From the NCBI RefSeq assembly GCF_021513155.1, contig NZ_CP090983.1, positions 372,001 to 436,000 on the forward strand: a DNA stretch of 64,000 nt. The letters run 5' to 3'. Shown here piece after piece: positions 37,040-48,000 of the stretch. The stretch's first letter is position 1; each line of letters opens with the position of its first letter. Origin of the DNA: Jeotgalibaca sp. MA1X17-3 (GTDB lineage: Bacteria > Bacillota > Bacilli > Lactobacillales > Aerococcaceae). The translations under genes were made by a program, and so were the position numbers. The notes below the pieces were generated by a model that made no database searches, was not told the DNA's origin, and saw only the letters and a list, made by a program, of their open reading frames with translations.

Positions 37040-38710
37040 TTAAACCCAAATATCAAGCGCACCACGTAAAAAGAACCTTCCATTTGGAAGGTTCTTTAGG
37101 TTTGCGTTGGGCAAGTTATCCGGTATGCTTGTTGGTCGGCTATCAGGGTCAGGATTTGGTTTGATACCTAAGTACTCAGCAATATTAGTTTCATCAAAAT
37201 GTAGTTGGATATCAAATTTTTTTGTTTCTTTGTTCCACTGTATTTGTTTAATGAAAGCTAGGTATAAGTTTTTTAGTTCAGTTTTATTAGTAGTACTTTG
37301 ACTCTTCCGAATCAAGGCATTCATCAGAGTAGTGATTTGTTCGATATCGTAGTCGGAATAGTCTTTTTTAATCCGTTGGTCAATATTAAAAATCTCGTCT
37401 CTGAACTCATCACATTCAGCTGCTAGCCGGTTGATGGCCTCTTGCCAGATGTCACTAAGGTTGGGTTCGCTTTTAATTTTTTCTTGATAAACCAATCTAT
37501 GGTTGCTGGCAGTGATGATTTTATCAGTGAGTATTTCCTTTTTCTTCTGTAATTGTTCTTTCCCATTCTCACTATTCATTTTCATTTTAAGAAGCAAGTG
37601 TTCTACAAGCTTGTCTGAGTTGATAAGTTCTTTAAAACGTTCAGAGACCTTCTGTTCCGCTTCGTCGGCATTGATACTGTTACTATTACATGCAGTAGTC
37701 CCTTTATTTTTAAAGGCACCGCAGACATAGTATTTCTTCTTGATACGTGTCCCATCTTTTCGCGTATAGTAACTATTATTGACAACCATATGACCACCAC
37801 AGGCAGGGCACTTGATTAGACCTGTTAAAACATTGGCTCCTGTCCTATTTCGTTCGGGGTTTCGGGAACGAATCTGAAGTAATTGATTGACTTTATTCCA
37901 AGTAATCGGGTCTATAATTGCCTCATGAGTTCCTTTTACGATTATCGGATCATCTTGTAACTCCTTTATGTTCTTGGCTTTTTTTCCATATAAAATCTCA
38001 CCTTTATAAAGAGGGTTTTTTAGAATATCTTTTACCGCTATTGTACTGAAAGAGTTACCACGTTTGGTTGTAAATCCTTGATGGTTTAATTCATTTGCAA
38101 TTGCACGATACCCTTTCCCATTTAAATAGTAGTCGAAGATAAGTTGGATTATTTTAGCTTCTTGTGGATTAACTACTAAAGTGTTTCCACGTCTTTCATT
38201 CTGGACACTATTGTAACCAAGTACACGCCCGCCATTCCACTCACCAAGATGAGCTTTAGCTTTATGCCCTAAAGCAACATTTTCTGCAGTAACATTTCTT
38301 TCAAATTCGTTGATAGATGCCATTACTTGAGTCATAAGTATTCCTGAGGTTGAAGTAAAATCAGTTTTTTCTGAAATTGACTCCAAAGCAATGTTGTTAT
38401 CACTAAGTGTATCAATAATGCTGAGCGTATCAATGAGTTTACGGCTCAATCTGCTAAGTTTCCAGATAACAACGACGTCAAATTGCTCATTCTTACTGTC
38501 TTCAAGTAAGTCTTGAATCCCGAATCGTTTATCCATACTTTTACCGCTAATCCCTTCATCGCTATAGCAGTTTATTAAGTCATAGCCTTTTCTTTGGCAG
38601 TATCTTTTTATAACCTCTCTTTGGGCACCTAGAGAGTGACCCTCAACGGCCTGTTCTTGAGTGGATACACGTATATATCCTACAGCTTTTATGTGTTCTT
38701 TATGATACAT
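37040..38710 (-). CDS. ccrB: Large serine recombinase, CcrB-like
   Basis: The 556-residue enzyme has a resolvase domain with catalytic Ser in AVGYIRVSTQEQ and RLSR in VIWKLSRLSRKL, a recombinase domain (GYNSVQNERRGNTLVVNPQE onward in part), a zinc ribbon (CPACGGH ... CGAFKNKGTTAC) and a coiled-coil. Its last residues LPNGRFFLRGALDIWV resemble the ends of Ccr proteins. It overlaps the CcrA-like gene by 11 bases and follows it, the same order and sizes as ccrA-ccrB of SCC elements, where the two act together in excision and integration at rlmH. GGAGGG stands eight bases before ATG 38710. Confidence 0.88.
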   Translation of the reverse strand: MYHKEHIKAVGYIRVSTQEQAVEGHSLGAQREVIKRYCQRKGYDLINCYSDEGISGKSMDKRFGIQDLLEDSKNEQFDVVVIWKLSRLSRKLIDTLSIIDTLSDNNIALESISEKTDFTSTSGILMTQVMASINEFERNVTAENVALGHKAKAHLGEWNGGRVLGYNSVQNERRGNTLVVNPQEAKIIQLIFDYYLNGKGYRAIANELNHQGFTTKRGNSFSTIAVKDILKNPLYKGEILYGKKAKNIKELQDDPIIVKGTHEAIIDPITWNKVNQLLQIRSRNPERNRTGANVLTGLIKCPACGGHMVVNNSYYTRKDGTRIKKKYYVCGAFKNKGTTACNSNSINADEAEQKVSERFKELINSDKLVEHLLLKMKMNSENGKEQLQKKKEILTDKIITASNHRLVYQEKIKSEPNLSDIWQEAINRLAAECDEFRDEIFNIDQRIKKDYSDYDIEQITTLMNALIRKSQSTTNKTELKNLYLAFIKQIQWNKETKKFDIQLHFDETNIAEYLGIKPNPDPDSRPTSIPDNLPNANLKNLPNGRFFLRGALDIWV

Positions 38711-40103
38711 TTGTTTTTCCCTCCATTATATTTTGGTCAAGTCCTTTTAAGCGGACAGCAGTAACAAGTTTCTCTGAACTAACGTTAATGGAATCCAAAA
38801 TCCCTTGGTAAAGCATGTATTGAGTGATGGTTGGGTTTGGATCAACTGTTATATTCAGGTTGACAAGTTTTCCAATTTCCTTAGGAATTAGTGGTGCTAA
38901 TTCTAACGTCTGTTCTCTGGTATTTAAAGCAGCTAGTTTCTGGCTTAATTGGACACTATCAATTTTTTTATTCTCGAAGTCCAGTAATAGTTTTTTTTGT
39001 CTTTGTTTCAGGGTGGTTTTTTTCTTATTGTTCTTTTTTAATATTTCACTGTTCGTTTGAGTAATTTGAGTATTGAGTTGTTTACGGATTACATCTGATT
39101 GTAAAAAGCTTGTTAAGATGTTACAAACAGCTTGTTCAATTTTCAATGCATCAAGGTGACAACCTGGACAGTGACGTTTGCCATTGGCTGCATATAACGG
39201 GCAGCTATAGTAATAGTAATCTTTGTTATTATTTAACGTATGTGTAGGCGTACATACCAAGTGGCAATGTGGACAAAGTATCTTTCCTTGCAAGACATAG
39301 CGACGAGTTACCCTCTGTTTGACAGGTGATTTGCTTATTTTAATTTGGTGCACTTTATCGAACAGTTCGTTACTTATAATCGGTAAATTATGGACATTAC
39401 TATTTCCATACTTACTCGTTATTTTTCCTATGTAGAAAGTATTATCCAGGATCGCTTTAATACGAGCGGTCTGCCATAACTTTCCATTCCGATTTAGGAG
39501 GGCAGATTGATTTAGATTTTCGGCAATCCTCTTGTAACCAAGACCTTGAGAATATTGAGAAAATATCTGCTTTACAATACTTGTTTCCGTGGGTTCAAGA
39601 ACTAACTCGCCTTCCACTAAGCGATAACCGTATGGAACATTTGCGCTCACGATTTTTCCTTGTGCGTGCATATGCTGATAAGCAATCTGCTGATTTTCTT
39701 GAATAGCTGTCCTTTGATATTCGGCGATTGAGCCTACTAATTGGAGTAAGAGTATATCTTTCGCCTTACCGCTTTTATGATCAACATACTGCTCAGAGAT
39801 ACTGATAACTTTGACATGCATATCCAAGCAAAATGCGAGAAACGCATGTAAGTCTTTTAAGTTACGAGCCAGACGGTCATATCGCCATACGAGTAGATAC
39901 GCAATATTATTTTCTTTCAGGTACTTCTTCATGGCATTGAATCCTTCTCGATTGGTATTCTTACCACTCATAATATCTTTAAAGACAACTTCAACTTGCA
40001 TCTGTTTTTCGTAAGCAAAGTCATTCAGCGCAGTTACCTGCGCTGGAATAGACTGTTGCATACTGGTTGATTGGCGAGCATAGATGACGGCTTTATTAGT
40101 CAA
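38700..40103 (-). CDS. ccrA: Large serine recombinase, CcrA-like
   Basis: This protein of about 467 residues has a resolvase domain with catalytic Ser in AVIYARQSTSMQQS, the VWRYDRLARNLKD arginine helix, a recombinase domain and a zinc ribbon (CPHCH ... CPLYAANGKRHCPGC). The QST-MQQS start is like staphylococcal CcrA, and the size (about 450) also fits. It is upstream of ccrB with an 11-base overlap, implying coupled synthesis. TTG 40103 is preferred because AGAGGTG ends nine bases upstream; the frame can extend to a TTG at 40124. Confidence 0.85.
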   Translation of the reverse strand: MTNKAVIYARQSTSMQQSIPAQVTALNDFAYEKQMQVEVVFKDIMSGKNTNREGFNAMKKYLKENNIAYLLVWRYDRLARNLKDLHAFLAFCLDMHVKVISISEQYVDHKSGKAKDILLLQLVGSIAEYQRTAIQENQQIAYQHMHAQGKIVSANVPYGYRLVEGELVLEPTETSIVKQIFSQYSQGLGYKRIAENLNQSALLNRNGKLWQTARIKAILDNTFYIGKITSKYGNSNVHNLPIISNELFDKVHQIKISKSPVKQRVTRRYVLQGKILCPHCHLVCTPTHTLNNNKDYYYYSCPLYAANGKRHCPGCHLDALKIEQAVCNILTSFLQSDVIRKQLNTQITQTNSEILKKNNKKKTTLKQRQKKLLLDFENKKIDSVQLSQKLAALNTREQTLELAPLIPKEIGKLVNLNITVDPNPTITQYMLYQGILDSINVSSEKLVTAVRLKGLDQNIMEGKTNVS

Positions 40104-40229
40104 CGTGTATGGCACCTCTTTCAATTAGTAACAAGGTTTCAATTAAGGTATCAATGAAATACTCAACTTGTTTTTCAGTTATATTGGTCAATTGGATTCC
40201 TTCTTTCTACTTTTATCGCTATAACTTAT

Positions 40230-41945
40230 TTATTTGAAAATATCGTCGAATAAAGGGGATTGCGATGTGTATTTGGCAAGCTTCTCATTAATCAAGTTTT
40301 CATTGGGAGAAGTGGGTGGGCCTGGCTTCTCACAAAGTCCTTCACGGACATAAATTTCGGGAATTTGAAGCTTATAACTAATCATTCTTTTGCCCTGTAT
40401 TAACTTTCGTGTTGTGTTTCTATCTTTTTCAGATAGGATAATAACTTTAGAGTGAATCCAACGTTTAACAATGATTTGACTATCTTCAAAGCCAAGTTGT
40501 TTTAAGGTGGCCCCTAATTGTTCACGGTAGATGCATACTGTTTTACCCTCCAAGTAACCTAAGGTATTGTGCCCAAATTTCGTCAAAGAGCGTTGGTTGA
40601 CGATGAGGTGCTGCATCAATTTATCCAGTGCAACTTCTCCTAAATTTCGCTCCGACAAATGATTCCTTTCGTATTCAACAAGCATTTGGGTCATTTTCTC
40701 AATGTTGACTGAAACAAGTCCAGATTGATTGGCAAGATCTGCGGTAGCAAGAATAACCGCTAATTTACTCGCAACACGTTGTTTTGTCCTGGAATCCGGT
40801 AACAGTGTCAGTAACTGTTCAACTTGATTTTCATAGCAACTATCAATCACACTTAAGCCTACTTCAAATAGATAATCCATAAAGGCAGGAAGCAAATGCC
40901 CATAGTTATTTGCGGTCACCTGCTTAATGGCTTCTGCTTGTTCGGCAGATTCAGTCCAACTCACATTTTCGAAGTCAAAGACACGCACACGGAGTCCGAC
41001 GTTGTGACTGAGACGATTGTAGATGCTGAGTTCTCCTGAACTAAGGATGACTGTTGACCAAGAACCAACCTCTTTTAGGCTACCATCTATATTTGCTCGT
41101 GACCTTCCAACCCCTTCTGTTAAGCTATAAATTAAGCTTGTTAGATTGGCATTGGTATTTGTGGATAGCTCATCAAATGCGATGGGAATACCGTGTATAT
41201 CTTCAAGGCTCGCCATAACAGATGTTAGGGTTCCATTCCAATGTCTCAGGAGCGATTTTTCTCCAGAATTTGGACTACCTGCGACTGACACTGCCAGGGA
41301 GAGAGCAGATGTTTTCCCGGATGTTGAGTCACCCGAAAGATGGATCATAAGTGATTTCAAATCAACATGGCTCCGCTTTAAATAAGCAAGAATCGGTGAA
41401 CTAAGGCCAATCATTGTAGCTAGCTCGAGTTCGGTACGTCCTTCCACATATGTTTCGAACATATGAAGCCATTCATCAAGCTGACCACTTGGTTTCAAGT
41501 CATACCTGTCATGGTTAATATGAATCTCTTCTTTAATGGGAAAGGAAGAGTGGAAACGATTGGTAACGAAAATAGGTTGGTTATCAAAGGTATCAAACCC
41601 ATAATTATGATTGACATACACAACTTTTGCTTCTGATAAGCTTGTTATTAATGCGTTACATAAATGGTTACGATTCATATTTGTAGCATCTAGACCAAAG
41701 CGCATCAGAGAAACAATACTATTAGGCTGTAAGCTTTTGTAGGATATGGGGATGACGTGTATATCCTTTAAAATCTTATGGCGGAAAGTTAACTCAAAGC
41801 TTTGTTCATTGGTATTAGTGTTTATAAAGACACGAGTGATGCGAGCATACATCGCGATAGTATTAATCCCCTCACTTGTTCTCATTTGAATACCATCTTT
41901 AAAACTAAATATGAAATGATCTATTTGAATTGTATTTTCACTCAT
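40230..41945 (-). CDS. cch: DUF927 ATPase, Cch-like helicase of SCC
   Basis: The 571-residue protein has an N-terminal domain of about 190 residues and a DUF927 ATPase core: Walker A HLSGDSTSGKTSAL, a Walker B-like IPIAFDELS and a sensor segment STVILSSGE, followed by a winged-helix-like C-terminal part. In staphylococcal SCC the gene next to ccrA encodes such an AAA+ MCM-like helicase (Cch), proposed to replicate the excised cassette. Its place directly upstream of ccrA on the same strand supports the call. ATG 41945 follows GGGTG; the frame opens three codons earlier with a GTG. Confidence 0.82.
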   Translation of the reverse strand: MSENTIQIDHFIFSFKDGIQMRTSEGINTIAMYARITRVFINTNTNEQSFELTFRHKILKDIHVIPISYKSLQPNSIVSLMRFGLDATNMNRNHLCNALITSLSEAKVVYVNHNYGFDTFDNQPIFVTNRFHSSFPIKEEIHINHDRYDLKPSGQLDEWLHMFETYVEGRTELELATMIGLSSPILAYLKRSHVDLKSLMIHLSGDSTSGKTSALSLAVSVAGSPNSGEKSLLRHWNGTLTSVMASLEDIHGIPIAFDELSTNTNANLTSLIYSLTEGVGRSRANIDGSLKEVGSWSTVILSSGELSIYNRLSHNVGLRVRVFDFENVSWTESAEQAEAIKQVTANNYGHLLPAFMDYLFEVGLSVIDSCYENQVEQLLTLLPDSRTKQRVASKLAVILATADLANQSGLVSVNIEKMTQMLVEYERNHLSERNLGEVALDKLMQHLIVNQRSLTKFGHNTLGYLEGKTVCIYREQLGATLKQLGFEDSQIIVKRWIHSKVIILSEKDRNTTRKLIQGKRMISYKLQIPEIYVREGLCEKPGPPTSPNENLINEKLAKYTSQSPLFDDIFK

Positions 41946-42177
41946 TACAATCACCCATACTTTCTTGAAAAAAATTTCTAATATAGAACAGTAATTTCTT
42001 CATTTTCTTTTCCTTCTTTCTTAATGTGTTTGGTAGTGATGGCCATTACCACTGACTAAAGTATAAGGCCAATTGAATAACCAAACATTCAGAGTATTTT
42101 CTGATGAAAAAAATAAGAAAGTATTCTCTATAAGACAAAAAAGCATTCACACAAATAATGTGCGAATGCTTTTATAA

Positions 42178-43391
42178 TTACGGATTCGTATTAATATAGA
42201 TAAAAGGATGGGGTATTTGGTATTCAGTGAGTATATCGATTGTACGTTTATTAAATACAAGGTGTAGATTTTTATGTTCAGACCAGTACATTTGAAGAGC
42301 TTTAAATGTAGAGGGCATATTGATAGGCTGGTTCCAAGTATGGTTATTATTTAGAGGGTCTGCCTCTTGATACTGTCTTTTAAGATAATCGATAAGCATG
42401 CGATCGGGATCATCTTTAATAGAAGTCTTTAAAGCTTCCTTATCAAAGTCTAGATTATATAAATCGATTAGTATTTCTATTATTTTAAATTTATCATTAT
42501 CCGTAATCGAGGTGATGAATGTAGGAAATGTGTGAGTAGCATAAAAAGTATCCGGAAAAAGTTTTGCATGAGGCGCAATGTTTTTCCTGAAATTGGTACT
42601 TGCTTTTTCGGAATACCCTGTAACATTCGCAGGAAGGCCTTTTTCCTTATCTTTTACAAGCAACTGATTATAATAATCCAAGTGCTGGTTATATCTGTTT
42701 ACAAGCGTTTGAGGTGTCATGTCTTGTGATAATGGCTCTAACATCATGGTTAACAAAAAGTCTTCGCGGTACAAAGCAACCGATTTTTGAAAAATAAACT
42801 GATATTTTTTATATTCTCGTGCTTCTGCTTGAAGGCTAATTTGTTTAAAGTCTTTTATCAAGTATTCATTCCCGCCATATCCCGTAAAATAAAAGAGTAG
42901 ATATATCAAAGGTTTGGAGGTGAGAGGTATTTCGTAAAAAACACTGGGAGTTATGGGATGGCCAAAAACTCTCTCGCTTTTCTTCCGTAAAACTCTGTCA
43001 CGCTACTTGTTAAAAATTCTCTTATAACATGCCTATCTTTTGGGGAACCAGTGAATGTGATTCCTAGACCTTTAAATAGCGATGAAATGTCTTGTAATTC
43101 ATTATGATACAGGTGCTTGGCTTCTACATTTTCTTGTTTTTTGTGGAGACTAAACAGATAAATAGTTAATAAATATTTCATCATTAAAAAAATAATTTGT
43201 TTACTATTAAAGTCACCACTACCAGAACCGGTATCATAATGAATATCAGAACGGGTGATCTCTTCTTTTATACCGTAGTATGTATAGGCGTTAATAAAAT
43301 CATCATTTTCTTCGTATTTCTTATCGGAGCTGAAATATAATAATTCTCTACGAATATCTTGAATGGTGACTGAATGAGATGTGTTTGCCAT
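42178..43391 (-). pseudogene. Conserved SCC-core hypothetical, frameshifted
   Basis: Two minus-strand frames, 43391-42951 and about 42968-42178, make one protein of about 404 residues if one T is added to the T5 run (A5 at 42964-42968 on plus), giving the reading REFFGHPITPSVFYEIPLT. I do not recognise a domain. It is soluble, with several aromatic-rich stretches. Its position between DUF1643 and cch on the same strand makes it part of the cassette core operon. AGAGG lies six bases before ATG 43391. The second half alone has no ribosome binding site, which supports the one-gene reading. Confidence 0.6.
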
Positions 43392-43425
43392 GTTAAACCT
43401 CTTTCTTTTAAAGTAGTGTGTCTGA

Positions 43426-43971
43426 CTATGTAACCGAGCTATCTTCAAGCAACCAATTATTTCTAACATTCGGAGCCAACGGGTGGCAACCTATCTTTTT
43501 TGTAGGATGTATTAATGTTTTGGTCTTTTTCATTAAACCATCTTTCTTTAAGGAGTTCAATATTTTCTCTAATCTTTGTTTAACTTGTTTGTTCTTTGAT
43601 GGTAGACTTCCGTGTGCTAAAATCACCACATCTGATTTCTTACAACATTCTAAGATGTATTCGTCGTTGGTTTTGTTAGTGGCAGTCTTATAGTTTCGCC
43701 TGCTTCTTTTTTTCATCGGGGAATCTGGAAGGTTGACTTTTGAAAAGAGGTTCACAGAAAAATAACCACCGTAACCTAGTTTATAAACGTTATTTGTGAT
43801 GAGCATAGTCGTTGTATCTGCAATGACCAGTTCACTGGTAGAAGGGTATAAGGTGATAACGGTCGCCATTGGTCGTTTTGTATCCCATACTTTTTCTAAA
43901 ACGTAGCGATGTTCCCCAGAATCTTCTTCAATTACTTTACTTGTGATGTTCATAGTGAGTTCTTTTACCAT
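43426..43971 (-). CDS. DUF1643 domain protein
   Basis: The 181-residue protein matches DUF1643: a YPSTSELVIADTTTM-like N-terminal motif with NVYKLGYGGYFSVNLFSK, and VILAHGSLPSKNKQV. This family is a regular member of SCC elements and other mobile DNA; its biochemical role is unknown. AAGGAGTG lies eight bases before ATG 43971. It is in the minus-strand run radC-DUF960-small peptide-DUF1643. Confidence 0.82.
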   Translation of the reverse strand: MVKELTMNITSKVIEEDSGEHRYVLEKVWDTKRPMATVITLYPSTSELVIADTTTMLITNNVYKLGYGGYFSVNLFSKVNLPDSPMKKRSRRNYKTATNKTNDEYILECCKKSDVVILAHGSLPSKNKQVKQRLEKILNSLKKDGLMKKTKTLIHPTKKIGCHPLAPNVRNNWLLEDSSVT

Positions 43972-43985
43972 GTCTTATACACTCC

Positions 43986-44069
43986 TTATTTATTTCGTCT
44001 TTTTAGTTCTTTAGCAATCACTTCTGCAGCCATGGATATAATATCTAAAATAATAATGAGGTTGATCAT
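43986..44069 (-). CDS. 27-aa membrane peptide, SCC core
   Basis: A short frame encodes a 27-residue peptide: a hydrophobic first half (MINLIIILDIISMAA) and a charged end (KELKRRNK). The ATG begins two bases after the DUF960 stop, and the purine-rich AAGGGGGAAGAA at the end of DUF960 serves as ribosome binding site, so translation is probably coupled. The hydrophobic-then-basic layout recalls Fst/TxpA-type toxin peptides, but no antisense RNA has been identified; other roles are possible. Confidence 0.5.
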   Translation of the reverse strand: MINLIIILDIISMAAEVIAKELKRRNK

Positions 44070-44071
44070 GA

Positions 44072-44377
44072 CTATTCTTCCCCCTTAATGAGTTGATACC
44101 GAATTAGAAAGTCATTGTCCACCAAACCGATCAGAATGAATGTAGGGACAGCTTGATTAAAAGGTAAGAGCATGTATATCAAAATAGAGTCATAGAGGTA
44201 GACATGGGCCTGGATTTGTTTATATTTTTTGAAGATAGAAACGTATTTTTCAGGCACAAGTGTCTTATCTAGTTCGTCATAATCAAACATCGTTGATTCG
44301 TAGCCAATTTCATTTATCTTGACTGTATGGCCTAAATGTTTGCGGAGCCATTCAAGAGCAAGTGAATCATAATTCAT
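44072..44377 (-). CDS. DUF960 family protein
   Basis: The 101-residue acidic protein matches DUF960, a small family common beside ccr genes of SCC elements. It has alternating strands and helices with no catalytic motif. It is distinct from the SAUGI uracil-DNA glycosylase inhibitor family also found in SCC, though both occupy this part of the core. ATG 44377 is chosen because GGAGGGG lies six bases upstream; the ATG at 44392 is within that site. It begins one base after the radC stop. Confidence 0.8.
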   Translation of the reverse strand: MNYDSLALEWLRKHLGHTVKINEIGYESTMFDYDELDKTLVPEKYVSIFKKYKQIQAHVYLYDSILIYMLLPFNQAVPTFILIGLVDNDFLIRYQLIKGEE

Positions 44378-44378
44378 A

Positions 44379-44837
44379 TTAATCCCCTCCATTACCTAAG
44401 TAACCATCTGCTCGAAAAGAGAAATAGTTGGTTGGCGAAACGATAATATGGTCAAGTAATTCAATCCCCACTAAATCCCCGGCTTCTTCAATCCTTTTTG
44501 TGAATTGAATGTCTGATTGGGAAGGGGTTGTATCATAAGATGGATGATTATGAGCAATTATAATTCGTGCACAATTGGAAATAATGGCACACTTAAAGGT
44601 TTCACGTGGTGTGACGGTGGCAGCGTTTAGGGAGCCAATAGCAATGGTAGAAATAAAGTTGATTTTAGATTTAGTACTTAAACCGATGACAATGACTACC
44701 TCTCGATCACTACCACCAATAAACTCTCTTGCAAAATCAGCCGCCACAGAGGTGGATGACATAGTAATATCATCAATCTTAATCGGGACTTCTTGTACAA
44801 TCTCTTGTTTAAGTTGTATAACGGGTATATAGTTCAT
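44379..44837 (-). CDS. RadC-like JAB domain protein
   Basis: The 152-residue protein carries the JAMM/JAB signature HNHPSYDTTPSQSD with the two His and Asp ligands and an upstream conserved Glu region, as in the RadC family. It lacks the helix-hairpin-helix part of chromosomal RadC, so it is the short mobile-element type. It is the first gene of the minus-strand cassette operon, with AGGAGG before the ATG. Function is unknown; despite the name, RadC is not established as a repair enzyme. Confidence 0.88.
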   Translation of the reverse strand: MNYIPVIQLKQEIVQEVPIKIDDITMSSTSVAADFAREFIGGSDREVVIVIGLSTKSKINFISTIAIGSLNAATVTPRETFKCAIISNCARIIIAHNHPSYDTTPSQSDIQFTKRIEEAGDLVGIELLDHIIVSPTNYFSFRADGYLGNGGD

Positions 44838-44872
44838 TTTTATTCCTCCTAAATTGTTTATATCTATAAAAA

Positions 44873-44918
44873 TACTACTAACCCCTCATCGAAATTATCC
44901 GATGAGGGGTTAGTAGTA
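44873..44918. repeat. 19-bp perfect inverted repeat
   Basis: TACTACTAACCCCTCATCG (44873-44891) and its exact complement (44900-44918) are separated by eight bases in the gap between the divergent radC and type ISP genes. The minus-strand side continues with ATTTTTA, so it could act as a terminator for leftward transcription; it might also be an operator or the base of an att-like structure. The gap 44838-45090 has no gene. Confidence 0.75.
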
Positions 44919-45090
44919 CTGTTTGTATATTCATACATAATTATAATATATATTTGATAAAAAACAGTTAATCGAAAATTAGGTAACTAACTTATGATAG
45001 AATTGAATTATATTATAAGGAACAGATTATGCCTGCTATGCTATTCATTGCTGGCTACAGATTATCCTAATGCAAAGGAAGGATTATACA

Positions 45091-48000
45091 ATGTCAGATA
45101 AAGAACAATATAAAAGCTTTATTGAATTAATGAATGAAATTGACGAGCACCCTCGTGAGCAACGTGATAGAGGGACTCTTTTTGAGCATTTAGTAAAAGC
45201 ATATTTAACTTATGAGCCAATGTATCAACAATTATTCGATGAGGTTTGGTTGTTACATGAGGTTCCTGAAGAATATGGTATATCTAGAAAAGATACTGGA
45301 ACAGACTTGGTTGCGATTAACCATCAAACCAAAGAGTTAACAGCTATACAGGCAAAATACTATTCCGAAGATACAAGTATTAACAAAGGTATCATTGATT
45401 CATTCTTGAATGAAGTTGGTAAGACTGTCTATTCAAACGGTATTATTATAACATCCACAGACAACTGGACAAATAATGCTGAGGAAGCATTAAATGATAG
45501 AAGTAAGCCTATAACTCGAATCAGTCTCTCTCAACTTAGAGATAGTCGTGTAGATTGGAGTGCCTATTCTTTTTCAAAACCAGAAGAAGTTGTTTTACAA
45601 GTGGCAAAGACCCCACGTAAACATCAAAAAGAAGCGATTCAAAAAGTTGTGGATGGGTTTAAAGAGGTGGATCGTGGGAAACTGATTATGGCACCTGGGA
45701 CTGGTAAAACATATACATCCTTACAAATTGCAGAAGAGATGTTAAAAGATAAAAAAGAACCACTGAAGGTTCTCTATTTAGTTCCAAGCATCCAATTATT
45801 ATCACAGTCTCTACGTGGATGGAGTGGGGATACAAGATATCAAATGGAAACGTTAGCAGTCTGTTCAGATAGAAAAGTAACAAAAGGTCCTGGAGGAACA
45901 GAGTTAGAAGATATTGCAGCTTCGGATATCGGCTTTCCAGCAACAACTGACTACCAACGATTGTTAAAATATCAAACAACCATAGAAGAATCTCATAAAA
46001 AATTTGATATGCTAGTTGTTTTCTCAACCTATCATTCGACTGGTGTTATTCAACAAGCTCAAGCAGAGGGATTCTATGAGTTTGATTTGATTATTGCAGA
46101 CGAGGCACATCGTACAACCGGTATCAGAAAAGAAAATGAAGAAGGTAGTCCGTTTGTTAAAGTTCATAATAATGATTTGATTAAAGGGAAGAAACGCTTG
46201 TATCAAACAGCGACTCCACGTGTGTATGGTGATAATGCAAAACAAAAAGCAGAGGAAATGTCTGTTGTTATTGCGGATATGAATGATCCTACAATTTACG
46301 GTGAAGAATTCTTCCGATTGGGCTTTGGAGAAGCTGTACATCAAGGAATACTAACAGATTATAAAGTTATGGTGTTAGCAGTTGATGAGAGTATGGTTCA
46401 AACACAAATGCAGAAAATCTTTTCACAAAAATCCAATGAACTAGAATTTAACGATGTTACGAAAATCATTGGATGTTGGAATGGACTATTGAAGCGGAAA
46501 TCAGATTCAAATGAATTATATGGAGAACCAATGAAACGTGCGATTGCATTTACAGGAACTATTGCGCAGTCGAAATTAATCAAAGAAAAGTTTAATGAAG
46601 TAGTAAATGAATACCTAGATGGAGACGATGATGCGCAAGGTGCATTCCGAGTCGAAATTGATCATGCGGACGGTTCCATGAATGCATTAGAGAAAAACAA
46701 AAAAATTGATTGGTTGAAATCAGAAGTTCCAGATAGAACCTGTCGTATATTATCAAATGCACGATTCTTAACAGAAGGCGTGGATGTTCCTGACTTGGAT
46801 GCTGTTATGTTTTTACAACCACGACGGTCAACGATTGATATAGCTCAAGCTGTTGGACGTGTTATGAGAAAAACGATAGATAAAAATTATGGTTATGTCA
46901 TTTTACCAGTAGGTGTGCCAAGTGGTGTGAATGCGAATGATGTTTTGGATAATAATGAAAAATATGCAGTAGTTTGGGAAGTACTGAATGCACTTCGTTC
47001 CATTGATGAACGATTTGATGCCATGATTAATAAAATTGAATTAAATAAAAAGAAGCCGAAACCGTTAGATGTAATAGGTGTAGGTGAAGCCCTAACAGTA
47101 AACGAAGATGATGGAAAATATCAAGTCGATGAAAAAATGGAGCAGGTTGCTCTTGACTTCACTGAGGATGAACTGACTGCATTAGAAAGAGCTATATATG
47201 CAAAAATTGTTCAAAAGGTTGGTAACACACGTTATTGGGAGTCATGGTCAAAAGATGTTGCAGAGCTTGCTCAACAACATATCACTAGAATTAATGCTAT
47301 GATTGAAAGTGAACCTGAAACTTCAACTTTATTCTATGATTTTTTAGATAGTTTAAGATATAACATAAATGACTCAATAACAAATAGTAGTGCAATAGAG
47401 ATGTTAGCTCAACATGTCATCACCAAACCTGTTTTTGATTCTCTGTTTGAGGAAGAAAGCTTTGCATTAAATAACCCTGTATCTCAAGCGATGAATAAAA
47501 TGGTATTACAGCTCGAAAAACTTGGTTTTAATAACGATCAAAAAAAATTAGAAGGATTTTATGAAAGTGTTCGTGTACGATCAGAGGGTATTGACAATTT
47601 AGAAGCAAAACAAACAATCATTGTTCAATTATACGAAAATTTCTTTAAAGTAGGATTTCCTCATACAACAGATTCATTAGGGATTGTCTTTACACCATTA
47701 GAAGTTGTTGATTTTATTATCAATTCGGTAAATGATATTTTAAAAAAATATTTTTCAAAAGAGTTAAGTGATGAAAATGTTAACTTTCTAGATCCATTTA
47801 CTGGAACTGGTACCTTTATAACGAGGTTGCTACAATCTGGACATATTCGTAAAGAAGACTTAGTACGTAAGTATAGACAAGAAATATTTGCGAATGAAAT
47901 TGTTTTACTAAGCTATTATATAGCTGCAATTAATATAGAGCAAACATTCAAAGAAGTTTCAAATTCAGACAAGTATTTACCATTTGAAGGAATAGTACTT

